Shown here in pieces: positions 22,607-35,184 of a DNA stretch of 64,000 nucleotides. Source of the stretch: Favolaschia claudopus. Its lineage: Eukaryota; Basidiomycota; Agaricomycetes; Agaricales; Mycenaceae. The notes under the pieces are model-generated. The model did no database searches. It saw only the letters and a program-made list of their open reading frames with translations, and was not told where the DNA came from. The translations under genes were made by a program, and so were the position numbers. The DNA lies in the NCBI GenBank assembly GCA_037176885.1, contig JAWWNJ010000106.1:310001-374000 (forward strand), written 5' to 3'. Within the stretch, counting starts at the first letter, position 1. Each line of letters begins with the position of its first letter.

Positions 22607-24054
22607 CTACGGTGGCTGAAAACGCCCTGTCGTATCGTATGGTCCAGTGATACTTGTCGCCTGGTACTGATGATGCCTGCTTTGATTCCGCTCAGGATAC
22701 GCCGTCGACACGCGCGGAGGATGGGGAAACGCCGAATGCGAACGTCCATCGCCGGTGGATAGAGCCACGATGTTTTGGTCGTGCGAAGCGTAGGGTGCGG
22801 GGTGGGCCAGGTGGGTCTGAGGTGTAGGCGAATGGATGTGCGGCGACGCGGACCATTGCGCGCTGAAGAGCGGAAAGGACCCAGAAACAGCGCTTGCCGG
22901 CCTATGCGAAGAAAATCCGTGAGTAAGGGAAGCTCTCTTCTTTCCGAATTCGACAAAACGGTGACAGTCGCGCAGAAAAGGAAGAGAAGGACGAGAAGGG
23001 CACTCACGTACTACCGCTTTCTACACTCCCGGTGCTCCCGCTACCGTGCAGGCTGCGTGCATTGCTCTGTCGGCGAGGCTCGAAATGGAAGCTCGCGATA
23101 TCGCTGCGTTGTCCTTGGCTTTCGCTTCCCCCGCCGAAAACGTATGATGAAGAAGACGCGTGGTCGACGTACGCCCTTCCGCTGCTGAATGTACGTCGAG
23201 TGGCGGAGTAATCGACGCTCTGTCGTTCTTCGCCTGTGTACCAGCCCACTGCGTCCTGGTCGTACTCCTGTGTGGACCGTCGTGTATATTGGCTCGCGTA
23301 CGAATCGCTGTACCCTGAGTCGGGGTATGAATAAGTGGGAGAAGCTACCATGCTGGTCGGTTGGGTGGGGCAGGCGCGCGGAAGTCGTTTGCCGTCGCTC
23401 GAGATCATAGGGTTCTCGGTGGCCCCCAAGGAATGAAGATCAGTGTCGACGCTGGGCTGACCGAAGCGGTTGTAGGAACGGCCATTGCTGCTGCTTGACT
23501 GCAATGAAAGCGGCAGACAAGTGGACAGAGGCTCCGACTTGACAGCGCCCCTGGGCGAAAGCGTCGTATACCGAGTGCCACCGCTCTTCTTGGCATCGAC
23601 GGTCGGATAGGCGGACAGCGAGGGAGGGGAATTTTGTGGAGATTGCGAGGAGTGGGAGCCAGTGCTCGCGGTGGAGGTGGCGCGCTCCTTCGCCTTGTCG
23701 TTCCCCCGCAGCCTCCCCTCCTTGGCATATTCGCAGACCAAACCCCGGGAGACGCAACGCGCGCAAGAAGGATGATCGCCAGAGCACTTGGGCTTTTGTC
23801 AGGACGAACGTGAAGACCGCATGCGGACGACAGACCTTAGCCTTCCTCGACCTACACTTCTCGCACGCTTGCGCAGTTCGGAGCCTAGGGTGTTCTGGCG
23901 TGCGATAAAATATTCCTGTAGTAGGGTCAAGACTTCCGGCGAGGGTGATGCGCGGTGTAGCTGGGGGGCCGTCTAGCGGATGCGATGGATCGAATGGCGA
24001 TGGCCAAGCGGGGAATTGGCGACGGTAAGGGTAATTCATGTCCCTGTACGCCAT
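22607..24054 (-). CDS. Zn2Cys6 fungal transcription factor (copy 1)
   Basis: Nuclear DNA-binding regulator. The ATG at 24054 (a second Met follows at residue 6) gives a Pro/Tyr-rich N-terminus, then RLRTAQACEKCRSRKAK. An intron placed within the finger is removed to give CSGDHPSCARCVSRGLVC, completing the Cys-x2-Cys-x6-Cys-x5-6-Cys-x2-Cys-x6-Cys pattern. A basic GRLRGNDKAKERA and a long Ser/Tyr-rich region follow. A 106-nt intron (22902-23007) leads to a last exon beginning PASAVSGSFPLFSAQW, ending at TAG 22607. The SAVSGSFPLF motif and intron positions are shared with the regulator at 61.5 kb. No fungal-TF middle homology region was recognised. Targets unknown. A further 3' exon beyond the TAG cannot be excluded. 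Confidence 0.85.
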
Positions 24055-27000
24055 TCGGAGGTGCGTTTGGGGGGTGGATTATTCGAGACGCAGCATCCAC
24101 TTATAATAAATTTCGACGCAGCGATTTCTAGATGCCTAAATCGGGGGGTCATACCTTTGATCCGCGGGAAGCTTTACTCCAGTCTGCAGCGTTGGAATCT
24201 TATCGCAATATCTGCTTATTGCCCGCCACCTCATGCGTCAATATAATGCCGAGCAAAATCTATACGCAACCCTGCTCAACCCACGAATTCTTGAGCCACT
24301 GAAGAAACGCCGGCGACCCCGCGCGTAATCAATTCACCGTCGCTGCCGTCCTCCCACCGAGCTGCGGCGTCTTCTGTTCCTGCCCAAACCTTAAGTGGAT
24401 TTCTGTTTTCCCTTATATCCTTCTCTGAGTCGCTTCTCTATTTTTACGATCAATTGTGTCTCACTAGTCTGCGAACGAGCTTAAAACTCTTTTTAGCACT
24501 ACCTCGTGCCATAATCCGAATCAAGAAACATACTTTTTGTCTACTCGCGGGAGGCTTCGGAGGATATCTGGTCGCCGTGTGGCGTACGTCGATCCTCCAA
24601 GTTGTTGAACCACCAATGTTTTGAGTCGCAGTGCTGTTTTCTGGTACCGTGACAGAGATTTCGCGAACCAGGACTTACGAATTGGTTTGTGAAGCAGCAT
24701 TATTAATGGATTCTTTCACGCTGGGGATTTGACGCCGAGGTGAGCAGATGGTCCCTCTCAGATTAATTTCCGATACTCCGCGAGCCCGGTGTTCACGCTG
24801 GTGACACCATTTCTGCTTGTCAGTAACACATAGGAAGGTCACTGGACAAGCCACGCTGCGGCCCCGAGCGATTGATGAACCAAAATTCGAGAGGTAACTT
24901 CAAACTCAGAGAATGAGCGCTCGCCTAATCGCACTCAAAGAGGTGCCTGGAAACTATACTTTGCATAGAAACTTCAACCGTACCTGCAGATGCTCGATGA
25001 ACACCTGTCTTGGGGCTGACTTTGGCAAGCGGCAGCAACACGGCTGTTCTCCTTGGCCCCATCTCCTTGGAAGCTCCAGATTCGAACCTGACCACCTTTT
25101 CAGGTATCTTGAAGTTCACGCGCTCGCCTTTGTCTTCTGAGACACGTCCTGCAAGCAGCTGTATCTGCATCTTACCTGCGTCCTAATCGGCATCATCAAG
25201 CCCACATAGTTCTTACCCACTCGTGTCTGTCCAGGTCTGTCCTCGGGTCAATTCGATGCCTCGTGTATCCTAATCTCTTTGTTTACTACCTCGTCAGGCA
25301 TCTCAATTTTCGAGCGATTCGCCTTCACACTCACTGTACAGTGGCAGTCATCTAGTCATTTCTTTTGTCGACGATTCGTCGACTATGGCCGCCAGCCGTC
25401 TCGATCCCGGATCTTCTTGTTCATAATGAACCATGAACGAATGCTCTGAGCGCGACAGAATCGTCAGATATGACCCCGTCTTCACCTCACCATTATGTCT
25501 GTCCTTGGATGCCATCTGAAAAGCTCTCTCCACCTGGACGCTCCCACGCGTGAATCGCGAGCACCGGCGACGCCACTTGTAGTTTCGTTGGCGAAGAAAA
25601 GACCAGAGTTCGCCGCGACTGAATAACTGAATACAACAAGGGCTGCTCATCAAGAGAGGCACGCCGCAGCATAATAGAACAGAACTCAGGTTGATCAAAT
25701 GCAGGTGCGCGCATGGCTATGAAGATTGAACATTCTTTCGATATTTCGACTCCGCGGACCCGAGCTTACCTTGTTGAACTCTGCATTCTAGTTCAAAAAT
25801 TTGAATTTAGACTTCGGCATCTAGGATTTGCCAATAGATAGTGCTCGGCTCAGCTTCAAGAGAGCGGCGTCGATCCATCGCTGCAATCAGCCTAACCAAG
25901 TTAAATCTTCAGCAAGAGACTATTCCAGTATAGTTTCCAGATTTGTGGAACTGGATGCATCGAGGATTGAATCACATTTTATCGGTACGCTACATAGATT
26001 GAATTACGCAATGAAAAAAACTGTTCGCTTACCAGATGTCGAGCTCGACCCGCACACAGCACAAAGACCTCATCCGCTCCGAGTCCAAGTATCGATGTCT
26101 TTATATTTCTTGCGAGCAATCCTCCCTCATCGTTTCTTACGTCTCGTCGACTTCGGTACTGTGTTTGATTTAACGCCTCAGTTCAGCCTGTCTATTTTTT
26201 AATTGAGGCGAACGCGCAGATTTTCATACTCTATTCGGGCCTTCGGAGTTCACCTCGACTGACTTCGGGAAATCAGTTCGCGATGAAGGATTCACGGAAT
26301 CGAGCAGTTCGAACGTTCCTGGTCGAATTCAGGGTCAGTCGCGAACCTTGTTTGCCGAGTCATTTGCTCAGGACAGAGTGCCTGAAGCAGAAATCAGACT
26401 CTTATGGCGTATTATATGATTCGCAGAGTTTGTTCAATGGTCCTGAAAACCAGCAGACTTGAACTTAATTAGGACTACCGCGGACCTCGAGTCTCGCAAC
26501 CGCTAAAGCTCTTGCGATGAGTACTATATATATACTGTCGGCTTTCTCTCCGCGTTATCATTGTCTGCGAAAGTGCAAAAGTCACTGAAGCGGGTTCAAC
26601 CGGTTGCTAACGAATTTCCCACGGTTCAACACGTTCCATTCAATGATTGACGATTTGACCTGCAAGATGAAAGTTACACATACCGAGCATCGTTTGAGCT
26701 TCTCACCCGCACCTCACCCTAATTTAAATGCTCACTCAAGCGCAAACTACTTATCCGCGAGCCAACTAAACAAGGGCACGTGACATATGTTGAGTTTGCT
26801 TGGTGATCCCATCAGATCCCATCAGCGACAAATAGCACATCATAACGCGTACGCGTCGCGTCAATCTCACTGTTTTGAATACTTCCCGTCTCAAAGAGAG
26901 AGCGCAGATTTTTCTACCAGTCTCCGTGCATCTAGGCGATAAAGTGACGATGCATTGTTGGCCTGTCAAAATTTACTTAAAAGCTCCTTGAAGTTACTCA

Positions 27001-27378
27001 ATCCCGCCACTCGTGTCCGGTCATCTATCGAATCATTCGACGTCTTGTTGGAAACTCCTTTGCTTGTAGTTTGTAAGATCTAGCATCCGTAACTAATCAT
27101 AATACAATACATGTATGGTAATAATTGAGTCTTGAATATCCATTTGGCTTCAGCCCTGATCGATGATCTCCACCTCCCATCCATGGCTCCGTCCGGCCAT
27201 TATCGCCACCGTCATCGTTGGCCGCGGCGGGAGGGCCTATGCATATACATGGCAGGGGCGTCGGCATTGGCGTTGGCAGTTGCGTTGCGTTGCATTGCGT
27301 TGGCGTAGGCGGCGACGTGAATTGATTATATATTTTACTGTTTTGGTCTTTTTCCGGTGTCGTAAAGTAGGATTATGC
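24055..27378. other. long intergenic region with a possible decayed minus-strand gene at 24.9-25.8 kb
   Basis: No confident gene. On the minus strand from about 25790 to 24930 several segments read like protein but in clashing frames: MQSST plus a good donor, RRASLDEQPLLYSVIQSRR, then one frame over QMASKDRHNGEVKTGSYL and EDPGSRRLAAIVDES, then PDEVVNKEIRIHEASN followed by a TGA, then RVNFKIPEKVVRFESGAS. This pattern suggests an eroded gene, but I cannot name a family. The remainder is A/T-richer DNA with no recognised feature. Confidence 0.3.
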
Positions 27379-29665
27379 CTATGGCTCCGCTGCGGTGAGA
27401 ACTGGAACTGGCGTTGCTGGTATGGGAACTGGGACCGGTACGGGCACGAGCTCAGAGTCTTTGTCGTTATCGGGAACGGCACCTCTCGGCTTATGGATAA
27501 TGAGGACAGTGAGGAAGCACAGGAATCCGACGCCCGCCATTGTCTGGAAAAATGTATTAGCATACCAATATATCGGGGATTCGGCGAAGGAAGGAGGCAA
27601 GGAAACAGCACGAACCCCGCTGAATACAGCTGGTCGCCACCAGACAAAGTGGTCTGTGAGTAGAACTCCGTCGATTGGGGGACCTATATTTTGGTCAATG
27701 AGCACTGTTGCCTCGTCTGCATATGGATGAATATATCAGTACGTACCAAGAAGAATGCCGACACCTATAAAATAGAGATCAGCATATGATCAGTGGGAAG
27801 GGAGCATGCGAAAGCTCACCACTGAAAGCGAAAGCGGCACCCATTCGGGTTCTGCAACCAGGTCAGGGATCGCGTACTCAGGAAGAGGTCTGGTGGATTG
27901 GTACACTCACCCTAGCTCAGTCATGTCATCCGTGAGGACGGTAAACAGCGGACCCATCAGCGTAGCGACTACAGCGTAGGGAACTATCAGACACACGCAA
28001 AGAGGAAAACAATGTTGGGAAGACATTACATACCTCCACCCGCGAAGAATCCATAGAGCACGCCAATAGAAACGACGCTTGGCAAGTCATGCATCGCGAT
28101 CATTGCGAAAATCAAGATGGAACCGAGTCCCGACGCCACAGTAACCATGAGCTTGATTTCGACACGTTGTGAGAGAATGCCCGGAAGTATTCGACCGACG
28201 GCGCTAGCACTGTTCATGATGACCAGCTGAGGGGAAAAAGACGGGCCGACGAGTCAGTCATCATGAATCCATATTTGAAAGACAATGAGAAAGACCGTCT
28301 GAAACCAGACTTACCGCATAGAAAGCAAATGTCGAGTCGATGCCGTGTTCAACTGCGTTTAGTTGAAGGAAAAAGAGTGGATAATAATCTTTTTTTTTTT
28401 CGTCAGCTGAGGATGAAATAGAGGGTGGAGTAGAGTATTTACACCCTGTCGTGAATATTACCAACCTGAGACCGAACGAAAATCGTGTCAGCTGTTTGTG
28501 TATGGCATGGAAAATAGGACGAAGAGAAGACCGCGCGGACTAACCCAAATGTACCCACGACATACGGCACGTCGCGCCCAGCTTTCTTCAATGTCTGCCA
28601 CATATGCAGCGGTTCCTTCGAAGGGGGGAGCCGTGTGCGAAGTAATAAGCACGCAAGGATGAGCATGCCGCTTACAAGTCCTGCACTTGCGCGGACAGCA
28701 TTCCCGAAGCCGAGATTACTACGGAGCGTATTGTTGAGCATGATGGGGTGGATGACCGCGCCGAGGGAAGAACCCGAGGCGACGATGGTCATTGCGAGCG
28801 CGCGGCGTCTCTTGAAGTGGTGCGATATTATGGCGACGCAGGGAACGTAGGTCATGCCGCCGCCGATTCCGTTCGCTATCCCGTGAGCGAGGAATACCTA
28901 TCGCAGCCAACGTGAGACGGGGATGAGATAGCTTCGGATTGGATGGAACGAGCTTCGCACCTGGTAGAACTGATTGGGGCGTGCGAGCGATAGCATGAAG
29001 AGGGAGAGAATGATGAAGAAGGAGCCACCCCACATGAGAGGATAGCTGGGAAAATGTATCAGAATAAATGCATCATGCAGCAGGCTCGGAGGGAATAGTT
29101 ACAAATATCCTCGGTCGTGTAGTCTCCCTGATATGAAACCTCCCGCCAAGATAATGAATATGTTGACACTACCAATCCACCTACCCGACAGAATTATTGT
29201 CTGAGTGATCGTAGCAGATAGAGAGACTCACGATATTGCCGAAGAGGAGGAAGTAACAAGGTATTCCCGGACATAAAAGTCTGCATTAGATGTTAATCGC
29301 CTGCCGCTTTGGGCCCGTATTCTGAGAGAGAGTATGAACCTTGATATACGCCGAACGAACTCCCATATCTTGCAAACAATTCAGCCTCCAAGCAATAAGT
29401 TGTGCGCGATCGCCATAAACTCACCCGAATCCGCAAAACATGATCAGAAATCTTTCGCCGCGAGGTCAACAGGGATAACACTGAGAACGAAAAGCGCATA
29501 CGATCCAGCTACAGTGGCCCAAGCTTGAAAGCCGCCATCCGGAATAACAGGTGTAGAATTCGGCCTAGGAAGGACCTCCAGAGTGATTGTTGGTTCCGCC
29601 GATTCCGGCCTCTTCTCTTGACCACTTGCAGCAGCACTGTACTGTCCCGTAGAGGACGTAGTCAT
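27379..29665 (-). CDS. MFS transporter, monocarboxylate-transporter (MCT/SLC16) type
   Basis: Plasma-membrane carrier of the MCT-like fungal family (12 TM). The ATG at 29665 begins MTTSSTGQYSAAASGQEKR. The MCT hallmark IPDGGFQAWATVAGSYALF leads into TM1. Later GGGMTYVPCVAIISHHFKRR and ALAMTIVASGSSLGAVIHP cover TM4-5, the most typical part. Further TMs follow (GLVSGMLILACLLL, GSILIFAMIAMHDLPSVVSI with GVLYGFFAGGGM), then GPPIDGVLLTDHFVWWRP and the last TM FLCFLTVLIIH. The C-terminal tail contains a PVPVPVPVPIP repeat. About nine short introns. Substrate cannot be told: fungal members carry riboflavin, mono- or dicarboxylates, or are orphans. Neighbours give no hint. Confidence 0.9.
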
Positions 29666-31991
29666 TCGGGGTGGTGGTGGAGGGAGGGAGGAGGGGAACG
29701 AGAGACAAGCCAGAGGGTGGGGACACAATATGTTCTTGCAGCGTTCATAGCACTGATGTCTCGGTCCGAGGACATGAAAAACAAAGAAATGGACCAACGC
29801 CGCGGAAGGATTGGCGTGAAGCAGGGGATATGTTTGTGTCGTTCTCACGTCGACGGCGCCCTGCGTTCTGAGTGGGCCCCGCGAGACGTTTTCCAACAAG
29901 CCGTGGCGAGCCGTACAGGTCCAACAGATGTTTGTTTCCCGGCAAGGCAAATTTTCGCTGCACGTGTCGTTCACATTACTGTCGTGTCCATCAGCCCTCT
30001 TCACGGCTAGTATCGCTAGAATCAGTATTTCCAAAAGCCTTATCGCGATGAAAGTCTGTCAGACTCAAGCTCGATGATGTCCCTGGCTGGGACGGAGAAA
30101 GCTAGGCTCGTGGCGGTAACGAAGAGAAAGAAGGAGTTATCTTCCACTTAAAGGTCTCGGTGTCCAAACAATCCCCGACAGCATCCGCCGACTCCGACTG
30201 TTACTCCGAATTTCTTGGAGAATATCCTGCAACGATGACACTACTTCCATGGATGCAGAATCCGCGGTGTTCTGCCTCTCTTGTCTGTCTCGATGAACAA
30301 CGGGGGCAGATTGAAGCATTCTCTTCTCGGAATTTCAGTTCCGAGTTGCCCACTCTCGAGAGATAATAATTACGGTTATTCCCGAAGAATACATTTTCTA
30401 GGATACGGCCGCTCGCTCACGACCGCTTATACCCGTATCCCCGCTTTATCTCCCGGTTCTGCTTTTCGCGGGAAGGAAGAAGAAAAGTTGGTAACTTTGG
30501 CGCTGGCGCTTTCTCACTTGCTATTTTGGTCCAAACGGCGACTTACGTTCCCTCAAGTTCCCTTCAAGCCACCCGACCCTTTGGCGGGCAGACAGATAGA
30601 CTGAACGCAGCTAATCCAGCTTGAACATTGCATGGCGGGCACAAGCAGGTGATTTTCAAAACCTCCTCGGACCTGCCAGTAAGACAAGTGTACGGTTGAC
30701 GACAGAGGCCATGGTCTGTTTTAGGCAAGTGTTGATGCCATCTGCTCTGGGTGCAGGGGGTCCTGGCACTCCGTGACAGAGTACGCATATGAGCTGACTG
30801 TTACTCCAGCTCCGGCAATTGCAATGAGTCGTCAAGGCTGACACTGGGACAGCGCTGGGAGGGCGGTGAAGTCACGATTCATCGTAGTGAGGAGAGGGGC
30901 GGGGACTCGGAGATGGCTAGAGGAAAGCAAGGGCAAAATTCGATGGGGAATTGACTGTTTCTTAGTGGTAGATACCCAAACATGGAGTATAGAACAGCAG
31001 GAGCGTTCAGTAGGAGGGAATTCCTAATATGGGAATTTTCGACGTCCATCGCTATTTGATTCCATAACACGTGACTATGATCGTGAATCTTTGGTCGCGC
31101 GAGTACTCTGTAAGTAGCGAGTATCAACGCGTCAGACTCTACTCAAGTGCGTGTACTTACATGAGATTTGTGAGTAGAGCAGGCTTTCTCTTGTACTCCT
31201 GGCTGCTGAGTCCCTTCACAAAATCTTTTTATTACTCAAGAATCAAGATCGTCAGAACATAGCTTGTGGCGCATCAAAGAGGAGCATGGGAGGATTCAAA
31301 AGAGTATATATAGTACCGTTATATGTTCTGTAAACATTTATTAACAGCCCACTGCCTACACTATGGCCAATCTGCAAATTGTTGCTTATCACAGTTTTCA
31401 GCCCTGGGATGGAGACTACTAATCCTGAGTATTCAAAGCTATGCAATTGAATGTACGCTTTAAGACTACACTTAATTAATCTACTGTGCTCTACTACATT
31501 TGAACCCCCCATAATCTCTCAGACCTCCCATTCTGATTCCTGAGTTAAAGTTGAGCATGCTGACAGATAATTGGATTGCATTCCGGGCTTATAGTATTCG
31601 AGACATAAGTACTATATGAGTTAGAGATAGCCACTCTGTGTGTTTAGAGAAATCTACGGAACGCCCGATTAGTACTGTTCTTGCCAATTCATAGTACAAA
31701 TAGGAAAAAAGCAAAGAGTTCATAAATTCTTTGCTAATGCGCTGATCTCAGGCTGGAAAGCTAGGTTTATTGGGAATTTGATTCTACAGAAAGTCTTACA
31801 TCTTGATGTAAATTGATATCCCCATCTCAGACTGGTAGAAGTATCTGTGGTATAGAAGATCAAAATCCCGTTGAATTTACTGATCGTAAAGTTGCTCAAC
31901 GGTGTTTCAATTTCGTCTCGGACCTACAGTCGATCTAGAATTCTTGCGTATTAAGTATCTTCTCAGGATGAATATAAGAGGTTCACTCGAG
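29666..31991. other. intergenic, no supported gene
   Basis: Only short overlapping ORFs are seen in all frames. The part from about 31000 to 31950 is noticeably A/T-rich with no coding-like frame. No repeat or RNA gene was recognised. Confidence 0.4.
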
Positions 31992-33093
31992 CTAAATCAT
32001 TCTTCTTCTCAGCACCTCGATGGCAGGCAACAAAATTTCAAGTTTGCCTTCGAAATTGTTTGAATTAGGCAGAAACTCTTGAGCAATTATAGCGATTGAG
32101 GAGAAGAGAACGAAACCCTTGGGTGAAAACAACCCTAATCAAGGCAAAGCTGGTAGGTAAACAACTTGACTGGAGAGCACTCACCGGCGTCTCGTACGCA
32201 ACATAATTCCGAGCTGGCAGTTGTGGGAGTCAGAAGGCACGAATCTAAGAACAAAGAAGTCAGCACGGCACGGAAAGAAAAGAAAAGCAGACACAAACCA
32301 GTTTAGCCTTACACCAAGATTATTTGAACGCCATATAAATCCTGATAGTAAGTACTAACTCCCCCTTGGATTAAGGCAAAAGGAAACCGACTCACGAAAT
32401 GATCGAGGGCGCTGAATTGAGCTTTGATCTAGGCGTTCAGTCAGCAAGAAACAGCAATTTGAGAAAGAATCTTACTAGAGGTGCTTCTACTGGTGGCCAT
32501 CTCCGATATTCGTCAGCCATAAACTAAATAAGCATTCAAGTCAACACTCGAAATGAGTGTAATCAAAATAACCGATACAACTTGAAGACTCACCTCAGAG
32601 TCACCAGGAGGGCGGCTCGACAAGTCGGAAAGAAGTCAACCTAGACAAAGCGAACGAGTTAGTGAGTAATCGAAAGGGAGACTCGGAGTTGCTGGATACG
32701 TCAGTGAGTGAGTCTTTTCGTTCGTTCCCGTCAAAAGCGAAAGAACTGACCATAAGTAATTTGAATTTCTAGCGCATCTCGGAGCGAGTCGGCGCGGGGA
32801 GCGCCGAGACGACGTTGTTCTGGTATTAGCGAGGGCAACGGCCACGGCGTCGAGTAGGGTAGCGTGAGGGTTAGTTTGGTGCTTGAGGGAGTTGGGACAT
32901 CAGGGCACTTGCCGTCGTCTTTGAACTCAATTTTAGCGTACCAAATTAGAAATTTGGTGGACTCAGGATTCCGGCTGAATTCTCAGGCCCACCACACAAA
33001 CGGCGGTGCCGAGCGAGCAACACCACGGAGGCATTGGTTGATGCGGTCCTCCCTACCAGATTCTGTGAATTCTGCGGACTCGTTGCTTAGTTG
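31992..33093 (-). pseudogene. decayed multi-exon gene with very small exons, family unknown
   Basis: Exon a (about 33093-32751) reads NESAEFTESGRED...SAPPFVWWA, a TGA (32983-32985), then NPESTKFLIWYAKIEFKDDG and PRADSLRDALEIQ. Downstream, GT/AG-bounded exons are b 32640-32594 (LLSDLSSRPPGDSE after a TGA at the junction), c 32523-32476 (FMADEYRRWPPVEAPL), d 32428-32396 (IKAQFSALDHF), e 32341-32315 (DLYGVQIIL) and f 32244-32185 (IRAF, TGA, LPQLPARNYVAYETP). A last exon reads LFSPKGFVLFSSIAIIAQEF and ends at TAG 31992. Exons c-f are 48, 33, 27 and 60 nt, all multiples of three. Three TGA codons fall where CGA (Arg) would fit. An alternative donor after exon e reads through exon f without a stop, so the 3' half may still be intact. 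I do not recognise the family. Confidence 0.45.
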
Positions 33094-35184
33094 TCAAGGA
33101 GCATTTATAGCATAAGAACATGCAGTCTTGCACTAATCTTCGCCCAGACCAAGATTGAAATCAAGCCGGAATGGTTGAGCGACGCGAGATCATGTGAGGG
33201 CGACGACGACGCTGACGGCGAGCGGCTTAGCACAGAGGGGACATAACGTGTTACACACTGTGACATGGCCGGTAAACAGTTGCCGGTAGGACCCCAACAG
33301 CAAATTTTGATCATCATTTCCTAAAACAGACCATGGCCCTCCTCGTCAACCGTACAAGTGACTCTCAGATGAAATCATCTCGTTTTAAGGTTTCGCCTAT
33401 GCGCCAAGCTCGGTTTTGACGGGGGATTTTCCTCCGGGTCTAGACAAGGTACATTTCTTGCATGTGTCTATGTGTGTCTGCACCTCGCTCAATGACGGCC
33501 GGGCGAGAGAATACGCAAAGCGGTTAATAAATGCTGGCGGTTGTCATTCAATGGCATTCCCGGCATAAGTAAGTACAGCGATTGTCTATCCCCTGGCATG
33601 GATTTCAGATGAGGCAAGAGTAGGCTATGTCGTGCCGGAGCGAAGGTGGCTTTCAACCAATTGTTCATCTTTTAGTTCAACTTGAAGATCCATCAGGATT
33701 GACAGTCGGATTTCCTTCGATGATCTGCTGCCTCGTCTGTTGGTTCAACAATCAAGCTTCAAGTCTCCTGTACGCTTTTCTGCCAGAAAAATTCTTTCTT
33801 ATTCCAACCAAATTCCAACAGTATCATCGAAGTTCGGTCGGGCAAACACATATACGTCTGATCATCCCATGCCAATCAAATGAGCAACAGCTGCTGGAGT
33901 CCATCGCGCTGAGTTTTTTCTTCTTCCCTTCCATTTGAGAATCTACAATCGCATATCTCTTCGATACTTGATAATTCCTATCCGAGCCAAAGAAACCATC
34001 ACCGCCTACGGCCAACCTCGGATGATGGCTTCGAATTTGCTTCGAATCCCTCGCTCGCTACATACGCACGCTGAAACCGCGGCAACTCAAAAACCTTGTC
34101 CTGTTTCCACGCGAGTGTTGGTCTGCGTTGGTACTGGTTGAACTCGAAGCCAAGCCAAACTCGTCGTCCGACAGGAAAACGGAGAAGAATTCCGGTTATC
34201 GACTTCTCGGGGACCTCGGCGGGAAGCCATTGGCGCATAAGTACGTGGTACTTCGTACTCGTATACGGTACGCCGCTTATTGCAGTTATCACGGATTTTG
34301 GTTGCCTCAACGACAATGTTTCCCAGCTTGTCGGTCTAACCTGCGCTAAACTGTATCTCGCGTAGAGTTCAAACTCGAACTATTGGTGAGCTTCTTCAAG
34401 TTGAACTCGACAATTAATCACTTCATCCTGGACGGAAAGAGCATTATCTTGTTCATCCTCTGCCTGAGGTATATCTTACTCTTTCAGAACTCTGGACTAA
34501 GCAAGGCTCCGAGGCCATACAAGCAGACACAAGCTCACTCTAACCTTGGTTGAAATCAAGTTGAAATGTTGGGTTTTAGTTTCGGCGTTTTCGGGAATCG
34601 GCCGACGCTTCCGATTCTGATGGCTCCACTGAAAAGTGGGTCGACTTTTCGTTCTTTCACTTTTCTTGCTCTCTTGCTCTCCCATTATTCGTCTCGCCTC
34701 TCGCCTCCCAATTGCGCATCCCTCCGCATGCCTGGACTCGTTCCCCGTATTTTTCTTGTGCTTTGACAATCCCTGTGACCCTTTGGAGATTGTCGTGTTC
34801 TGGAGTTCTCTAGGCGGCCTTGTGCTTTGATGCTGGGGTTGTGTGGGCTACCGACTCTCCGAGGTGAAGAATCGGAAGAACGTCGAGGGGTTTTTCTCGA
34901 GCGGACGCTTCTTCCAGGGCAGTCGAAGTTGGTCGTCCCAATTGGCCGTCGCCTAGAAGTTTGCTTTGAGTTGCCCCAAATTTACGACTTTTCTCCTGGC
35001 AAAATTCCTGGAACAATCTGGCTGCGTTTCTCTTCAAGCTTCAAGTCTCGAAGACATCGTCAATATTAATGAACCTTTGCGCGACATGTGGTTTGCTCGC
35101 CGCCAAGTCCCAATATGGCCATCCCAATTGTCACGAGCCTCCATCCAAAAGTGATCGAGACCATCTCTTCCTGAAACACCGACC
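33094..35184. other. intergenic, no supported gene
   Basis: No coding-like frame of useful length and no recognised repeat. The last few hundred bases probably hold the promoter and 5' UTR of the RING gene at 35185. Confidence 0.4.

Noticed and set aside
25075..25095. Another TTCGAA word with partial stem (tRNA candidate)
   Set aside because: The 7-nt acceptor partner is missing upstream and the region reads as protein-like text instead.
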